Assembly (NCBI GenBank): GCA_030280995.1
Contig: JASXTE010000007.1
Location: 5,812,001 to 5,876,000 of the forward strand
Source of the DNA: Hemileia vastatrix
Taxonomy: Eukaryota; Basidiomycota; Pucciniomycetes; Pucciniales; Zaghouaniaceae
DNA length: 64,000 nt
Reading direction: 5' to 3'
The translations under genes and the position numbers were made by a program. Numbering within the stretch: position 1 is the first letter of the stretch; each line of letters opens with the position of its first letter. Of this stretch, positions 31,990 to 43,031 are shown one piece after another. The notes beneath the pieces were generated by a model. That model was not told the origin of the DNA. It ran no database searches and was given only the letters and a program-made list of their open reading frames with translations.

Positions 31990-33745
31990 ATTATAGGAAA
32001 CATCTACTTGTTGATAATCACAGTAATCTTAGACAAATTTATCACAATTCCAATGATCAATCTGGAGAAAAAACACCATCTAATTCTTTCTCAATATCTG
32101 ATTCTCCAAATGCCACTGATTCAGAAAAATCTGGTGCAGATTCTAACTTTATTGGAGAGATTTCAGAATCAAACACCTCATTTTCAAGTAAGTAAAGTGC
32201 ATATTTTTTCATTATACTTAAAATTTTACTTGAAAAATATCATTATAGTAAGCAACATCAATTATTTTAAATTATGGCAGAATACTAAATCTAATTTTAG
32301 GGTTGAAAATTTTCATACAGCACAAAATATTATTCTTCAAACTGTGACTGATGGAAAAATGATGCCTCATCCAGATTTTTTCAGAAAAATTTATTCCACA
32401 AGATGTTTGGACAATCTTGAAGATCCAACTTGGAGTCAAATAGTTCAAGAAAATCTGCTTCCCAGAATTCTTTACTCTTTATGAAGGACACCAAGTACCT
32501 GAACAAAGTACCTTCAAAGAAACTCCACATGCTAAAATATTTGATTGTGATTTATTCAAACCAATCATTCAAAAGAACAACAGAAAAAAAGAATTTACCA
32601 CTATTGATCACCTAGAAACCTTAACTAATATCTCATGTTTTACATTTTTTTGTGAAGACTTAAGTCATGGATTAGCTATTTTTTGAAAATTTAAAATATT
32701 GAAGAATAAATAGAGAAGATACAATAAATAGAGACATATTTTGATAATATAGTGTCAAATGGTCAACAAGGGGTGGCTTGGAAAGATTTGGAGTGGAATG
32801 ATGATTAAAAAAGTGATAAAAAATTACATTTAGTTTTTTTTTCTTTATTTTTAGATTGAATTAATCCAAAAAGGAAACAAATTTAAATTAAAGGAAAGCC
32901 TTATTCAGTTAGGCTCATAATTATGAACTTCATGAATCTATCATTTGAAAAAAAAATTAAAAAAACTTGTTTGTTACACATTTTTTTCAGTGAGATAGCA
33001 TCAGGACCCATTGGGCCAAGCACCACAAAAATTTCTCACTTGATGAATCCACTAGTAGATAATCTTTTTGGAACTTAACTCACCATTTAAAGTTAAAAAC
33101 AATCAAACTCCAGAAGGAAAAAATGATTCAAGTCAGATGATTACCACCCATTTCAGATCTTGTTGCCTCTCACACAATTTACACTCCAACAAATGTTTGT
33201 TTTTACATGGGGCGCAGAAGTGGTGCAAAAATTATGGAGCAGTTATGTAACAATTTTCTTTAGCACTTAAAGGTCTTAAGTGAGTCTTAAGTGTGAAAAA
33301 TAATTGTTTTGTAACTTTTGCACAACTTTTGCATAATTGTTGAGCCCTATGGAGAAACAAAAATGTGTTGTAGTTTTAGCAGGTTTCTCTTCACACATAG
33401 GGGGGAGAAAATTTTTGCTGGTGTCATTTTAAGAAAAATTGCTTTGGATGGATGAGCTTAAGCTGGATATACCTCACACAACTGAAGAAATCAAAAAAAA
33501 AATTCTAGGGAGTGGAAAAGTGTAAGGACTGTTACTTGATAAGGAAACTTACTAAAAGAATATGGAATGAAGTACTCTGAGCTTATTGATATCTATACAT
33601 AGATCCTTTGAATCCTGTTGATTTAGGAATTATGCATAACTTTCTAGAAGGAATTTTCAAAACATCACTTCTGAGAAATAGGTTGCCTTTTAAAATTGAT
33701 CAATTAAAGAAAAACAAAAACAGAAATAAGGGTATGTTGCAATAA
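31990..33745 (+). pseudogene. Decayed Tnp2-like DNA transposase remnant (tentative)
   Basis: Coding-like pieces in changing frames. At 31995-32190 lies a polar stretch (SGEKTPSNSFSISDSPNAT) that stops at a GTAAGT site. At 32340-32690 are PHPDFFRKIYS and PEFFTLYEGHQVPE...HAKIFDCDLFKP. At 33590-33745 is DPLNPVDLGIMHNFLEGIF. The PVDLGIMHNFLEG block resembles the MHN-type motif of Tnp2/CACTA-like transposases common in basidiomycete genomes. That is from memory of the family, not a search. Stops and frameshifts make it non-functional. Confidence 0.4.
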
Positions 33746-34079
33746 ATAGAAGAAAAAGGGCTGTGATTGAAAATAAAGATGAAATAAAATAGTGAAAAGA
33801 AGATATCTAAAGATAATAATATGATGAGATGAAAGAATTAAACAGGAGAATATTTTCTGAAAACCCCAAATCGATATTTTTTCAAAAATAAATGTAGGAA
33901 TTTTTTTCCCAGATTGGTAGAAGCTCTTCCTAAGGAATTAGGACAAATCAAAATGTGGGAAACTTATAGCCTCTCAATGGTATGAACATTTTTTCACTCA
34001 GATATTTCCCAATAACATTTCCCTTTCCCAGTAATTTCCCATCAGCTACATATTTATTTCACATTTTTCTCACTATATT

Positions 34080-34877
34080 TGTCAGCCAGGCTACTAGACT
34101 TACCCGGTAAAATAATTAATTATTTTACTGAGTTTAAGCCACACCTTTCTTCTTAATAATATTTATTTATTTATTTACTTAAGTAGTACTTACAATTAAA
34201 TAAGTTAAGTACAATAAGTAGTATAAATAAATAATATAAATAAAATGTCCCTTACAATTTTACTCCCTAACACTGTGCTCAAAAGTATATGTCAAAGGGA
34301 ATAAAATTAATAATAAATTTATAATATAAAAACTTTAAAACAATTATATTACCTCAGTGAGAGATCTTTAATCCCGTGAAAGTAATATAATTGATTATTT
34401 ATTGTGTAATAACTGTGACAGTCCAAGGAATTCAAACTTTGTTGCTAATAAATTTGATGCCCTTGTTGACATACTAATTTATTACTTTCTTATGTCATTT
34501 ATGTACTCCTTTTTCTTGTCATTCTTTTTTCTCACACTCACAGTAGAGGGTGTAAATTCCTTATATTTTATTCTCTCATATTTTGCCTATAAAAGGCCTC
34601 TGATTTTGTGCTTTTCAATCCATTCTTTTATCACCTTACTTTTATTACCACGTATTACAATACAAAACTTATATTTTATATTTTATCACATTAGTATTTA
34701 CATTAGCGTAATTCTAATCAATAGACTATAACAATATTAAAAATATACCTCTTTTATTTGAGTAATAAATCACTTAGAATAAGAAATACGTACAAATCTT
34801 TGAGAGTCCATTTAAAATCTTTAAAATCCTTGAAAAACTCCATACCAAATCTTCTAGACCAAAAGCGTACCTTGACA
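34080..34877 (+). repeat. 5' LTR of Element 5
   Basis: 798 bp, TGTCAGCC...CTTGACA. TATAAAAGG at 34588-34596 is the likely promoter; transcription would start shortly after it. Confidence 0.95.
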
Positions 34878-35774
34878 ATTGAGGGCCTTTCCGAATTATT
34901 GACGGTGCAACAATATTTGAGGCATAATCGAGGGGACAATTGGTGTGCGAGTACCTGTAAAGGACGAGAGAGCGAGAAAACGACAAACATCATACGTCAT
35001 GTGACAAAAATTTTTTCTGCGAATGGGAATCGAACCGCGCTCCAAAAATTAGGTTCATATATTGACTAAACGTCGTATATATCGTGGTAATTATTGACAT
35101 TACTATTTGTGTGTTACTCTTCACTCTTCATTTGCTACGTATTTCCTTTTACTCAGCACTCTGTAAGTGGCATTAATTTGCTCATTTTACAGGGGGAGGT
35201 GTCTGGTAATTTGGAATTTATTTTTATTATTATATTTTTTTTTATTTTTCCTGGTTGACCATAATAGAGCATTAAGTGTTCTTAGTCCCAGAAGTAATAA
35301 AATAATTATATATTAATATTATTTATTATAATTTTTCAGTTGACTTTTGTCCTGATTAATTTAAATTTTATTGTTCCAGTTGACAAATTGTCCTGACAAT
35401 AATAATATTTTTTTTCAATTAAATAAAAATTTATATTTAATTACTTCAGTTGACATTAAGTCCTGGTAGTTAAGTGCAATAAAATTTCTTTTTTAATTAA
35501 ATAAAAATTTATATTTGATTACTTCAGTTGACAATAAGTCCTGGTAATAAATTAGTTGATTTAAATCCTAAAAATAATTATTATTAATAAATTTTAATTT
35601 ATTTCTTCAGTTGATTATATTATAATCCTGGTTTTAAATTATTTTTGAATTAATAAATTAATTTTATTTAGTTTATTTTTATCCTAAAAAAAATTTTTTT
35701 TGCTAAATAAAAAATTAAAAAAAAAAAACTAATTCATCTATTATCCCTTTTCTTCATTTCAGTTGACACTTAAA
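34878..35774 (+). promoter_or_regulatory. Leader of Element 5 with repeated CAGTTGAC modules
   Basis: Starts with the primer-site motif. CAGTTGAC or CAGTTGAT, usually after a T-rich run and followed by a GTCCTG-like motif, occurs at 35337, 35377, 35447, 35525, 35608 and 35760, with a weaker copy near 35252. Each resembles a 3' splice acceptor (TTTCAG or TTCCAG). The last copy sits 8 bases before the start ATG. No ORF is present. Confidence 0.65.
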
Positions 35775-35846
35775 ATGAATGACCAAAGTGTTTCTGCTGC
35801 ACGTGAAGAGGAACTAGACTTGATTGACTATGATGAGCCTTCTTCT
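35775..35846 (+). CDS. Element 5 ORF1, exon 1
   Basis: 24 codons from ATG 35775, rich in acidic residues (EEELDLIDYDEP), ending phase 0 at a GTAAGT donor. Element 7 has a matching 25-codon exon with IEIDYD. The unspliced frame stays open beyond the donor, as in Elements 3 and 6. Confidence 0.68.
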
Positions 35847-35904
35847 GTAAGTTCTCCTTTAACAAGAAGAACTTCTCAGACTAATAAATCCTTTCCCCAA
35901 ACAG
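35847..35904 (+). other. Intron 1 in Element 5 gag region, 58 nt
   Basis: GTAAGT donor, ACTAATA branch site, pyrimidine run and acceptor CCAAACAG|GATG. Splicing moves ATG 35775 into the frame of the conserved exon 2. Same phase and near-equal length as in Elements 3 and 6. Confidence 0.78.
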
Positions 35905-36388
35905 GATGTAGAGATGGAAGAAGTATAAATCCTAGTGGACAAGACTCAGGAGCAGAAGCCTATAATAAACCCATCAGAAGAGCTTCCAAAAGGCTTCAAG
36001 ATAAAAAAGATGCCATTGCCCCAACAAATAAAGAATCTGTCATCCCACATAAAGGAGTTGAAGGCAGAAAGCTTGATATTAAAGGCAAGGGTAGATGCTT
36101 TGGAAGAAAAGGTGAGAAGAACAGATACTTTTCTTCAAGAGAAGAAGAAACCTCTTCCTCCCAGGGATTAACAACAATTGGCTCCCCAGTCCCAAGAGAA
36201 GGTGGAAGTGTCAAGTGGCAGTGGGACTGGTTAAACACTCAGTGGGACTACCTGTCTCAAAATCAGCATCAGTTACCTCAGGCAGGTCCATCAAGGCCCA
36301 GCCAGGTCAACCCCAATCTTCCCCACCCTTATCAAGGAGGCAAAAGAAGAATAAATCCCAATATGGTGATACCCAGCAAAACCTGGTA
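35905..36388 (+). pseudogene. Element 5 ORF1, exon 2 (damaged)
   Basis: Homologue of the second-frame protein. It has a TAA at 35926-35928, then LPKGFKIKKMPLPQ, a coiled-coil-like QIKNLSSHIKELKAESLILKAR..., then a 1-nt loss around 36165-36200 shifts it. WQWDWLNTQW, HPYQGGKR and SKTW follow in the next frame. Element 7 carries LPKDFKIKKHPLPQ and NLSSHIKELK, so the family match is clear. This copy cannot make the protein. Confidence 0.7.
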
Positions 36389-37996
36389 TGTCCCTCTATT
36401 GATTCTCAAGTGCTTTTTCTTGTGGCTGATTCTGTTCTTTCAGGTAAATCTGAGAGGGAAGAAGAAACCTTGAGACCAGTAGAGGCTGGGAGCAGTAGAC
36501 AGATAACTCATGTATCTAATCCATTACTTTTAATTGCTACCTCAATGATTAAACCTGATATGGCTGTAATTGATGAAACTCATGACCCTGAGTTCTATGA
36601 GAGTCTGGAAAGTTACTCAGTGTCCTTATAGAGAAACACTCCAGATGTAGCAAAGATTAATGATGAGTACTTGAGAGATATTATTTCCAAACAAAACCAT
36701 ATAATGAACAACATGCAATTGACTCAGAGATATAATAGTTTGTTAACTGATCAGGGTTATCAAGCATTAAGAAGTGAATCACAGAGAGTCTCTGATGAAT
36801 TGTCTCATTACAAGGCAACCCATGAAAAGAAAGTTGCTTTATGGCAAAATATAAAAAATGATTTTTCTAAACTAAAAGATACTGTATCTACCTGTTTCCA
36901 GGAGGTGGAGATAGATAAGATGAATCTGAAGAGTTTGAATGACCATTATTCATCTTTTCAAAATAAAACTCAGTTATCATTTGCAACTATCAATGAGAGT
37001 TTATCTAGTCTTCCAAGAGTGAAAACAAGACTAACAACCATTGAAGAAAAATTGAACTCATTGTTGAATGACATTTCTGTGAAGGAACATATAGTGAAGG
37101 ATGCTGAAATATTACCTGTGGCTAGTTCATCTAAAGTAAAATTAAATCCAGAAATACCTGTTGATAACACTGAGTTTCCATCAAAGACTGATGATGCACC
37201 AGGATCTGCAACAGAGGGATTAAACAATGAGATTTCAGCCCAATTAGAGAAATTACAGCTGCTTCTTACTCAGAAACAAGCTAGTAGTAAGGAGACTCCT
37301 TCAAATCAAAAGAATTGGCCAAAACTTGACCAATATCCTACATTTGATGGTGATTCTTCCTCTGATTGGCAACAATTTATTTGCAGAATTTATAACTTAA
37401 AAAATTCTTACAAACTTCCAGATGAAGAAATTGTGTCAAAGTTAATTTCTTTGTTCACTAATGTTGCCCTGATGTGGTATGAATCTGTTCTCCTGGATGG
37501 AAATGACTACTCATGGGAGGATTGGAGGAAATTAATTAAAGCACAATTTGGTGGCTCCAAGTTTAGGATGGCTCAACAAAGGCAGTATGAGGAAGCTAAA
37601 TATAGTTCTTCTACTGATAAACCTATTGAGTTCTTAATGAAACTTGTTAAAATCTTAAGAGCTATGGACCCAAAAATGGAGTTTGACTTATGGAAGGACA
37701 GGATCCTCTATAAATTACCAATGTCTTTGAGAGAATTGATAGTGGCTAGGACTGAGTTCACCAGAGAACCTTCTGCTTTTATCAATACTTGTAATGAGAT
37801 TCTTCTAAACAACAAGTATGATTCCAGAAGATTCATTCCTAGAACCACTTGGGAAAAACCCTCAACTTTTCAACAGAAACCTCTGGAAAAGGTTGGGAAG
37901 CCTTCTGCCCCTGTTGCACCTAAAAAGTATGCAACAAACACTTGTTTCAAGTGCAACAAACCTTTGCAGAAGGGCCATGTTTGTGCAAGAAGATAA
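36215..37996 (+). pseudogene. gag: Element 5 gag
   Basis: One frame with a TAG at 36629-36631. Order: low-complexity N-part, coiled coil (DIISKQNHIMNNMQ...YKATHEKKVALWQNIKND), linker, then the gag core NWPKLDQYPTFDGDSSSDWQ, LPDEEIVSKLISLFTNVALMW and LYKLPMSLRELIVART, and a zinc knuckle CFKCNKPLQKGHVC. The frame ends at TAA 37994-37996, just after the knuckle. Elements 3, 6 and 7 read through this point into protease in one frame, and this copy lacks one base there, so the stop comes from a 1-nt deletion, not a designed frameshift. Confidence 0.8.
36386..36443 (+). other. Candidate intron 2 in Element 5, 58 nt
   Basis: GTATGT donor after TG, GGCTGATT branch-like site and a strong acceptor TTCTGTTCTTTCAG. 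Length equals that of the Element 7 candidate. Splicing creates TGG TAA at the junction. Confidence 0.55.
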
Positions 37997-40900
37997 ATCT
38001 TGTAGAACAAACAGAGGAGCATGCTGATGACACAGTAGCACTGGAGGATACTTCAAGTGAGTGTGCCAGCAATATTTCATATGAATCTCAACAAGAAATC
38101 TTGATGCTGGAAGAGGATATCCATTATTTAAATACTATTGATATTGATAATAATGATTTATCTACAGTTGAAGATGCTGAGATCATAAAGAAAATTGAGG
38201 ATAGCTCAATTATTATTGCCCCTCTCAAGGCACCAGTCTTGATCAATGGAACCAGCATTGAAGTTGTTCTGGATTCTGGAGCTGGAGGAAGTGTAGTATC
38301 TGAAAGAGCACTTGTTTCAGTAGATCAAGACTATAAATCAAAACTGATGCCTATCATTTCTGAAAATTGGAGAGGGTATGGCTCTGTTTTGTCCCCCATT
38401 GGTAAATACAAAGCCACAGTGTTTTTTAAATATAACCATGGTTTTGTAAGAGCTATTTGTGATTTTTTTGTCATGAAGAATAACAACTTAAGCAATTGGT
38501 TTATTGTAGGGAATGATATTTTAACCAATCATGGCATAAAATTGAATCCCTCAAAACAATGTTTCACAATGGGGATGAATGGGAAGAGAAAATTTAGGAT
38601 TTCCTCCCCTATAAAATTATTGAAACCGGAATTAAACACATGTAATTCTGTAGTTCAATGTAAAGGAAGATCTACAAAAGAGATGCATGCCCTTTTGTCT
38701 GAAATTGAAAGTTCCTCTTTTGGGGAACAACTTTCTGGTGAGGATAAAGATTCCATCATTAACTTGATAAAGTCTTTTCCTATGGCCTTTGCTCATGGAT
38801 CACATGAAGTGGGATTAGTTAAAGAGGAAATTAAACTTTCATTGTCTTGCCCATTAACTGATATACCATCTAGTTTAAAGAAGAAGCCTTATCCTGCTTC
38901 TCCCGCAAAGAGAAAAGATATTGAAGACAATATCTCTACCCTTTTAAAAATGAATATTATTGAAAAGGTAGTTGAAACACCTAAATATTGTGTTATCTCA
39001 CCTGTCCTAATTTCTTATGAGAAAGATAAAGCCAGGTTATGTGGTGATTATAGAGCACTAAATACTTATACTATTGATGATATCTACCCTTTACCTAGAA
39101 TTAGCTCTATACATGCTACTTTACAGGGTGCTAAATATATCAGCTGTTTGGATGGTAACAAAGGATATCACCAGGTACCTGTTGAGAAAAATTCTCAGAA
39201 CTTTCTGATGATTGCCACTCATATGGGTATTTATAAGTATATTAGGATGCCATTTGGCCCTAAAAATGCCCCTTCAGTTTTCCAAAAAGTCATGGATAAC
39301 ACATTCCATCAAGAGATAATTGAAGGATGGCTGATGGTTTATATTGATGATATCATTATATTCTCAAAAACATTTGAGGACCATCTTAACCACCTGTGTA
39401 AAGTATTCCAGAAAATGGATGAAATAAATATGACACTTGCTTTGAAGAAAAGTAAATTTAGTTTCGATTCTTTAAAAGTTCTTGGTCATGTTGTTTCAGG
39501 CTTACAGATATGTGTTGACCAGAACAAAGTGGCAGCCATACAACAGGTGAAGGCTCCTACTACAGTGAGAGAGCTCCAAAGTTTTTTGGGAATGTGTGGA
39601 TACTATAGACAGTACATTAAAAATCACCAAGTCATAGCTTTACCCCTTACCCAATCAACTAGAAAGGATGTTGCTTTTGTCTGGAATAGTGAAAGACAAA
39701 GAGCCTTTGACACTATGAAACACTGTTTGATGTCAGCACCAATTCTTGCTTTACCTGACTTTAATCAACCATTTGTTTTGTACACTGATGCCAGTTTCAT
39801 TGGTCTTGGTGCTGCCCTCCATCAAAAACAAGTGATAAATGGTAAAGTTTCAGAAGTAGTAATTTTTTATATTTCAAGAACCTTGAGAAATGGTGAATTG
39901 AAATATGGTTCTACTCAATTAGAGTGTTTAGAGGTAGTATGGGCTCTAGAAAAGCTTCATTATTACCTAGATGACCAGAAATTTGAACTTGTCACTGACT
40001 TCAGTGCAGTTAAATCCATTTTAAACTTTAAAACACCTAACAGACATATGTTCAGATGGCAGTTGGCTGTTCAAGAGTACAGAGGGAGAATGACAATTAT
40101 TCATAGGGCTGGTATTGTTCCCTCAAATGTGGATATGTTATCTAGGTTACATTTGCCAAATAATGACTCTAATCCTGCGTATGATCCTGAGGACGAAATT
40201 GTTCATATACATGGGATATATGTGGTTGATATGGAGGAAGAGCTATTACAGCTTATTCTGGAATCATATGATAAGGACACTGACTTGAAAAAGTTATGCA
40301 CCATATTAAATGATCCAAAGAATGCTTCAATACAAGCATTAATCAAAACCCTTCCACCAAAGTACCAAAAAGCTTTGGAAAAAGGTAAATTTTCAATTGA
40401 TGGAGTATATCTATATTATAGAAGAAAGTTGAGTAATGTCATTGTTATTCCTCCTTCTATAAAAGAAATCATCTTGAAAATTTGTCATGATGACATATTA
40501 GCTGGACATTTTGATCTTGAAAAAACAATGATCAGAATTAAGAACACTGCTTGGTGGGTTAATATGTCTGAAGACACAAAATTATATGTTGAGTCTTGTG
40601 ATTCTTGCCAAAAATCAAAAAGATTAACTGGTAAAAGAGCAGGATTAATGCAACATATTGAACCTCCTGATGCTCCATGGAAAATAATAAACATGGATTT
40701 TGTAATAGGATTACCTATTGCTGGTAAAGACAGTTATAACTCTTGTTGGGTTATTGTGGACAGATTCACAAAAATGTGTAAATTTATCCCTACCCACAAG
40801 GATGTTTCCACTAAAGAATTAGCTTTCTTATGGTGGTCTCATATGTTTAATACTGCTGGTTTTCCTAAAGCCATAATCTCTGACAGAGACCCTAAATTTA

Positions 40901-41781
40901 CTTCTGAATTTTGGATGTCTCTGATGGATGTTTGTGGTTGTGATCTGAAACTTTCTACTGCCCATCACCCTCAGACTGATGGTTTAGCGGAAAGAATGAT
41001 TCAGACTTTAGAGGACATGATAAGAAGATATTGTGCCTTTGGCCTTGAGTATAAAGATAATGACAGATTCACTCATGATTGGGTTACCTTACTTCCTGGG
41101 TTAGAATTTGCTTATAATAGCACTGTTCATTCTGTTACTCAAAGAAAGCCTTTTGAGCTCTGGCTTGGATATGTTCCAAATACTCCTTCCCAAATTCTCA
41201 ATAACAAAATAACTAAATTGGATATACATCCTGGTGTAAAATCTTTTCTTCAAATGCAACAACTATGTAGAAATCATGCTCAAAAATGTATTGAAAAATC
41301 ATTTGAATATGAGAAGAAAATATGGGACAAATCCCATAAAGAATACACTTTTAAAAAGGGTGATGAAGTGTTGATATCTACAGTCTACTTCAACTTACAA
41401 GGTAATAACAAATTGAAAGATCCATTTGTTGGTCCATTTGTTGTCAGAAGAATGATTGGAGATAATGCAGTTGAGGTTATTCTGTATTCTCCATATGACA
41501 GAAAACATCCCGTTTTTCCAATATCTCTTTTGAAACCTTACACATCCAATAGTGATTTATTTCCAAAAAGGAGGGGAAGACCAAAGAAAAACCCAAATGA
41601 AATCACTGAAACAGCCAAAATTGAAAAAATTCTAAATGACAGAATAGTCACTGCTGAAAAAGGTACAGAATACTTATTGAGATTCAAGAATAAATCATCT
41701 GAATATGATTCTTGGATACCTGGGAAGGAGATATCTAATCTTCCTACTCTACTAAAAAATTATAAAAAGAAAAAATCATAG
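37997..41781 (+). CDS. pol: Element 5 pol: protease, RT, RNase H, integrase
   Basis: Open for about 1,280 codons, offset one base from gag; the frame is open from 37924. Domains: retropepsin (VVLDSGAGGSVVS, DSG near 38272; IVGNDILTNHGIKL), RT from SSLKKKPYPASPAKRKDIEDN with LCGDYRALNTYT, MPFGPKNAPSVFQK and YIDDIIIF (39340), RNase H (LYTDASFIGLGAAL, DFSAV in place of the usual DCSAV), integrase HHCC (HFDLEKTMIRIKNTAWW...CDSCQKSKR) and DDE (NMDFVIGLP, DRDPKFTSEFW, HHPQTDGLAERMIQ). It ends with KRRGRPKKNP, an AT-hook-like motif, and a divergent chromodomain (IEKILNDRIV...EYLLRFKNKSSEYDSWIPG) to TAG 41779-41781. All catalytic boxes look intact; only the link to gag is broken. Confidence 0.88.
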
Positions 41782-41813
41782 CATTTTTTTTATTGTTTTT
41801 TAGAGTGAGGGAG

Positions 41814-42611
41814 TGTCAGCCAGGCTCCTAGACTTACCCTGTAAAATAATTAATTATTTTACTGAGTTGAAGCCACACCTTTCTTCTCAATAATAATTAT
41901 TTATTTATTTACTTAAGTAGTACTTACAATTAACTAAGTTAAGTACAATAAGTAGTATAAATAAATAATATAAATAAAATGTCCCTTACAATTTTACTCC
42001 CTAACACCGTGCTCAAAATTATATGTCAAAGGGAATAAAATTAATAATAAATATATAATATAAAACCTTTAAAACAATTATATTACCTCAGTGAGAGATC
42101 TGTAATCCCGTGAAAGTAAAATAATTGATTATTTATTGTGTAATAATTGTGAAAGTCCAAGGAATTCAAACTTTGTTGCTAATAAATTTGATGCCCTTGT
42201 TGACGTACTAATTTATTACTTTCTTATGTCATTTATGTACTCCTTTTTCTTGTCATTCTTTTCTCTCACACTCACAGTAGACGGTTTAAATTCCTTATCT
42301 TTTATTCTCTCATATTTTGCCTATAAAAGGCCTCTGATTTTGTGCTTTTCAATCCATTCTTTTATAACCTTACTTTTATTACCACATATTACAATACAAA
42401 ACTTATATTTTATATTTTATCACATTAGTATTTACATTAGCGTAATTCTAATCAATAGACTATAACAATATTAAAAATCTACCTCTTTTATTTGAGTAAT
42501 AAATCACTTAGAATATAAAAAACATACAAATCTTTGAGAGTCCATTTAAAATCTTTAAAATCATTGAAAACCTCCGTACCAAATCTTCTAGACCAAAAGC
42601 GTACCTTGACA
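41814..42611 (+). repeat. 3' LTR of Element 5
   Basis: 798 bp partner of the 5' LTR, TATAAAAGG near 42322. Followed by ATATT. Confidence 0.95.
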
Positions 42612-42616
42612 ATATT

Positions 42617-43031
42617 ATTGATGCTGCTACTTGTATATAGATCAATTTATTTATCTCTTACTCCTTTAATGCCCCATTTTGGGTGAGAGTGTAAGAAAAA
42701 AATGAATTTTGGAAAAGAATTTTAAAGTTGCACTATATTGAATAAAGACAGTTACTCTTTTATGCTATGGTACACATTGTTTTGTGTATACCATTCCATT
42801 GATTTTCCCAGATATTTTTTTAAATATGTGGACTGACAAGAAAAAAGGGCATTCTAGGTCATGGTACACACTACAAAAATTAATAGAATGTACTCAATTT
42901 TGATTTCCAAAAGAACTCAAGGGACCACATGCTACTATTTTTTTCAAGCTATCAAATGTACCATAAAATATCAAAAAAATAAATAAAAATAAATAAAGAA
43001 AATAAGAACAGCAATATTCTTTGAAACAGTC
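42617..43031. other. Short AT-rich spacer between Elements 5 and 6
   Basis: About 415 bases, no ORF or repeat recognised. Confidence 0.6.

Larger units (their letters stand above)
29540..34074. other. AT-rich spacer between Elements 4 and 5
   Basis: 4.5 kb of low-GC sequence. It contains a foldback repeat, a purine microsatellite and decayed transposase-like pieces, listed separately. No intact gene is seen. Confidence 0.6.
34080..42611 (+). mobile_element. Element 5: near-complete Ty3 element, TSD ATATT
   Basis: 8532-bp insertion between perfect ATATT duplications (34075-34079 and 42612-42616). LTRs are exactly 798 bp each (34080-34877 and 41814-42611) and differ at about 29 positions by eye (roughly 96% identity). 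Primer-site region ATTGAGGGCCTTTCC (34878-34892) and polypurine tract AGAGTGAGGGAG (41802-41813) abut them. Inside: long leader with repeated modules, intron-bearing ORF1/gag region, gag and a full pol. Confidence 0.95.

Noticed and set aside
34402..34731. 109-codon ORF, also at 42136-42465
   Set aside because: Lies inside both LTRs of Element 5 and changes sequence without protein-like conservation; it is LTR sequence.
35024..35050. tRNA T-arm-like GGTTCGATTCCC on the minus strand of the Element 5 leader, followed by a T-run
   Set aside because: No matching acceptor stem, anticodon arm or A box can be placed upstream; probably chance or a fossil fragment.
37924..37996. Programmed -1 frameshift between gag and pol of Element 5
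   Set aside because: No convincing slippery heptamer, and three relatives have gag and protease in one frame; a 1-nt deletion explains it better.
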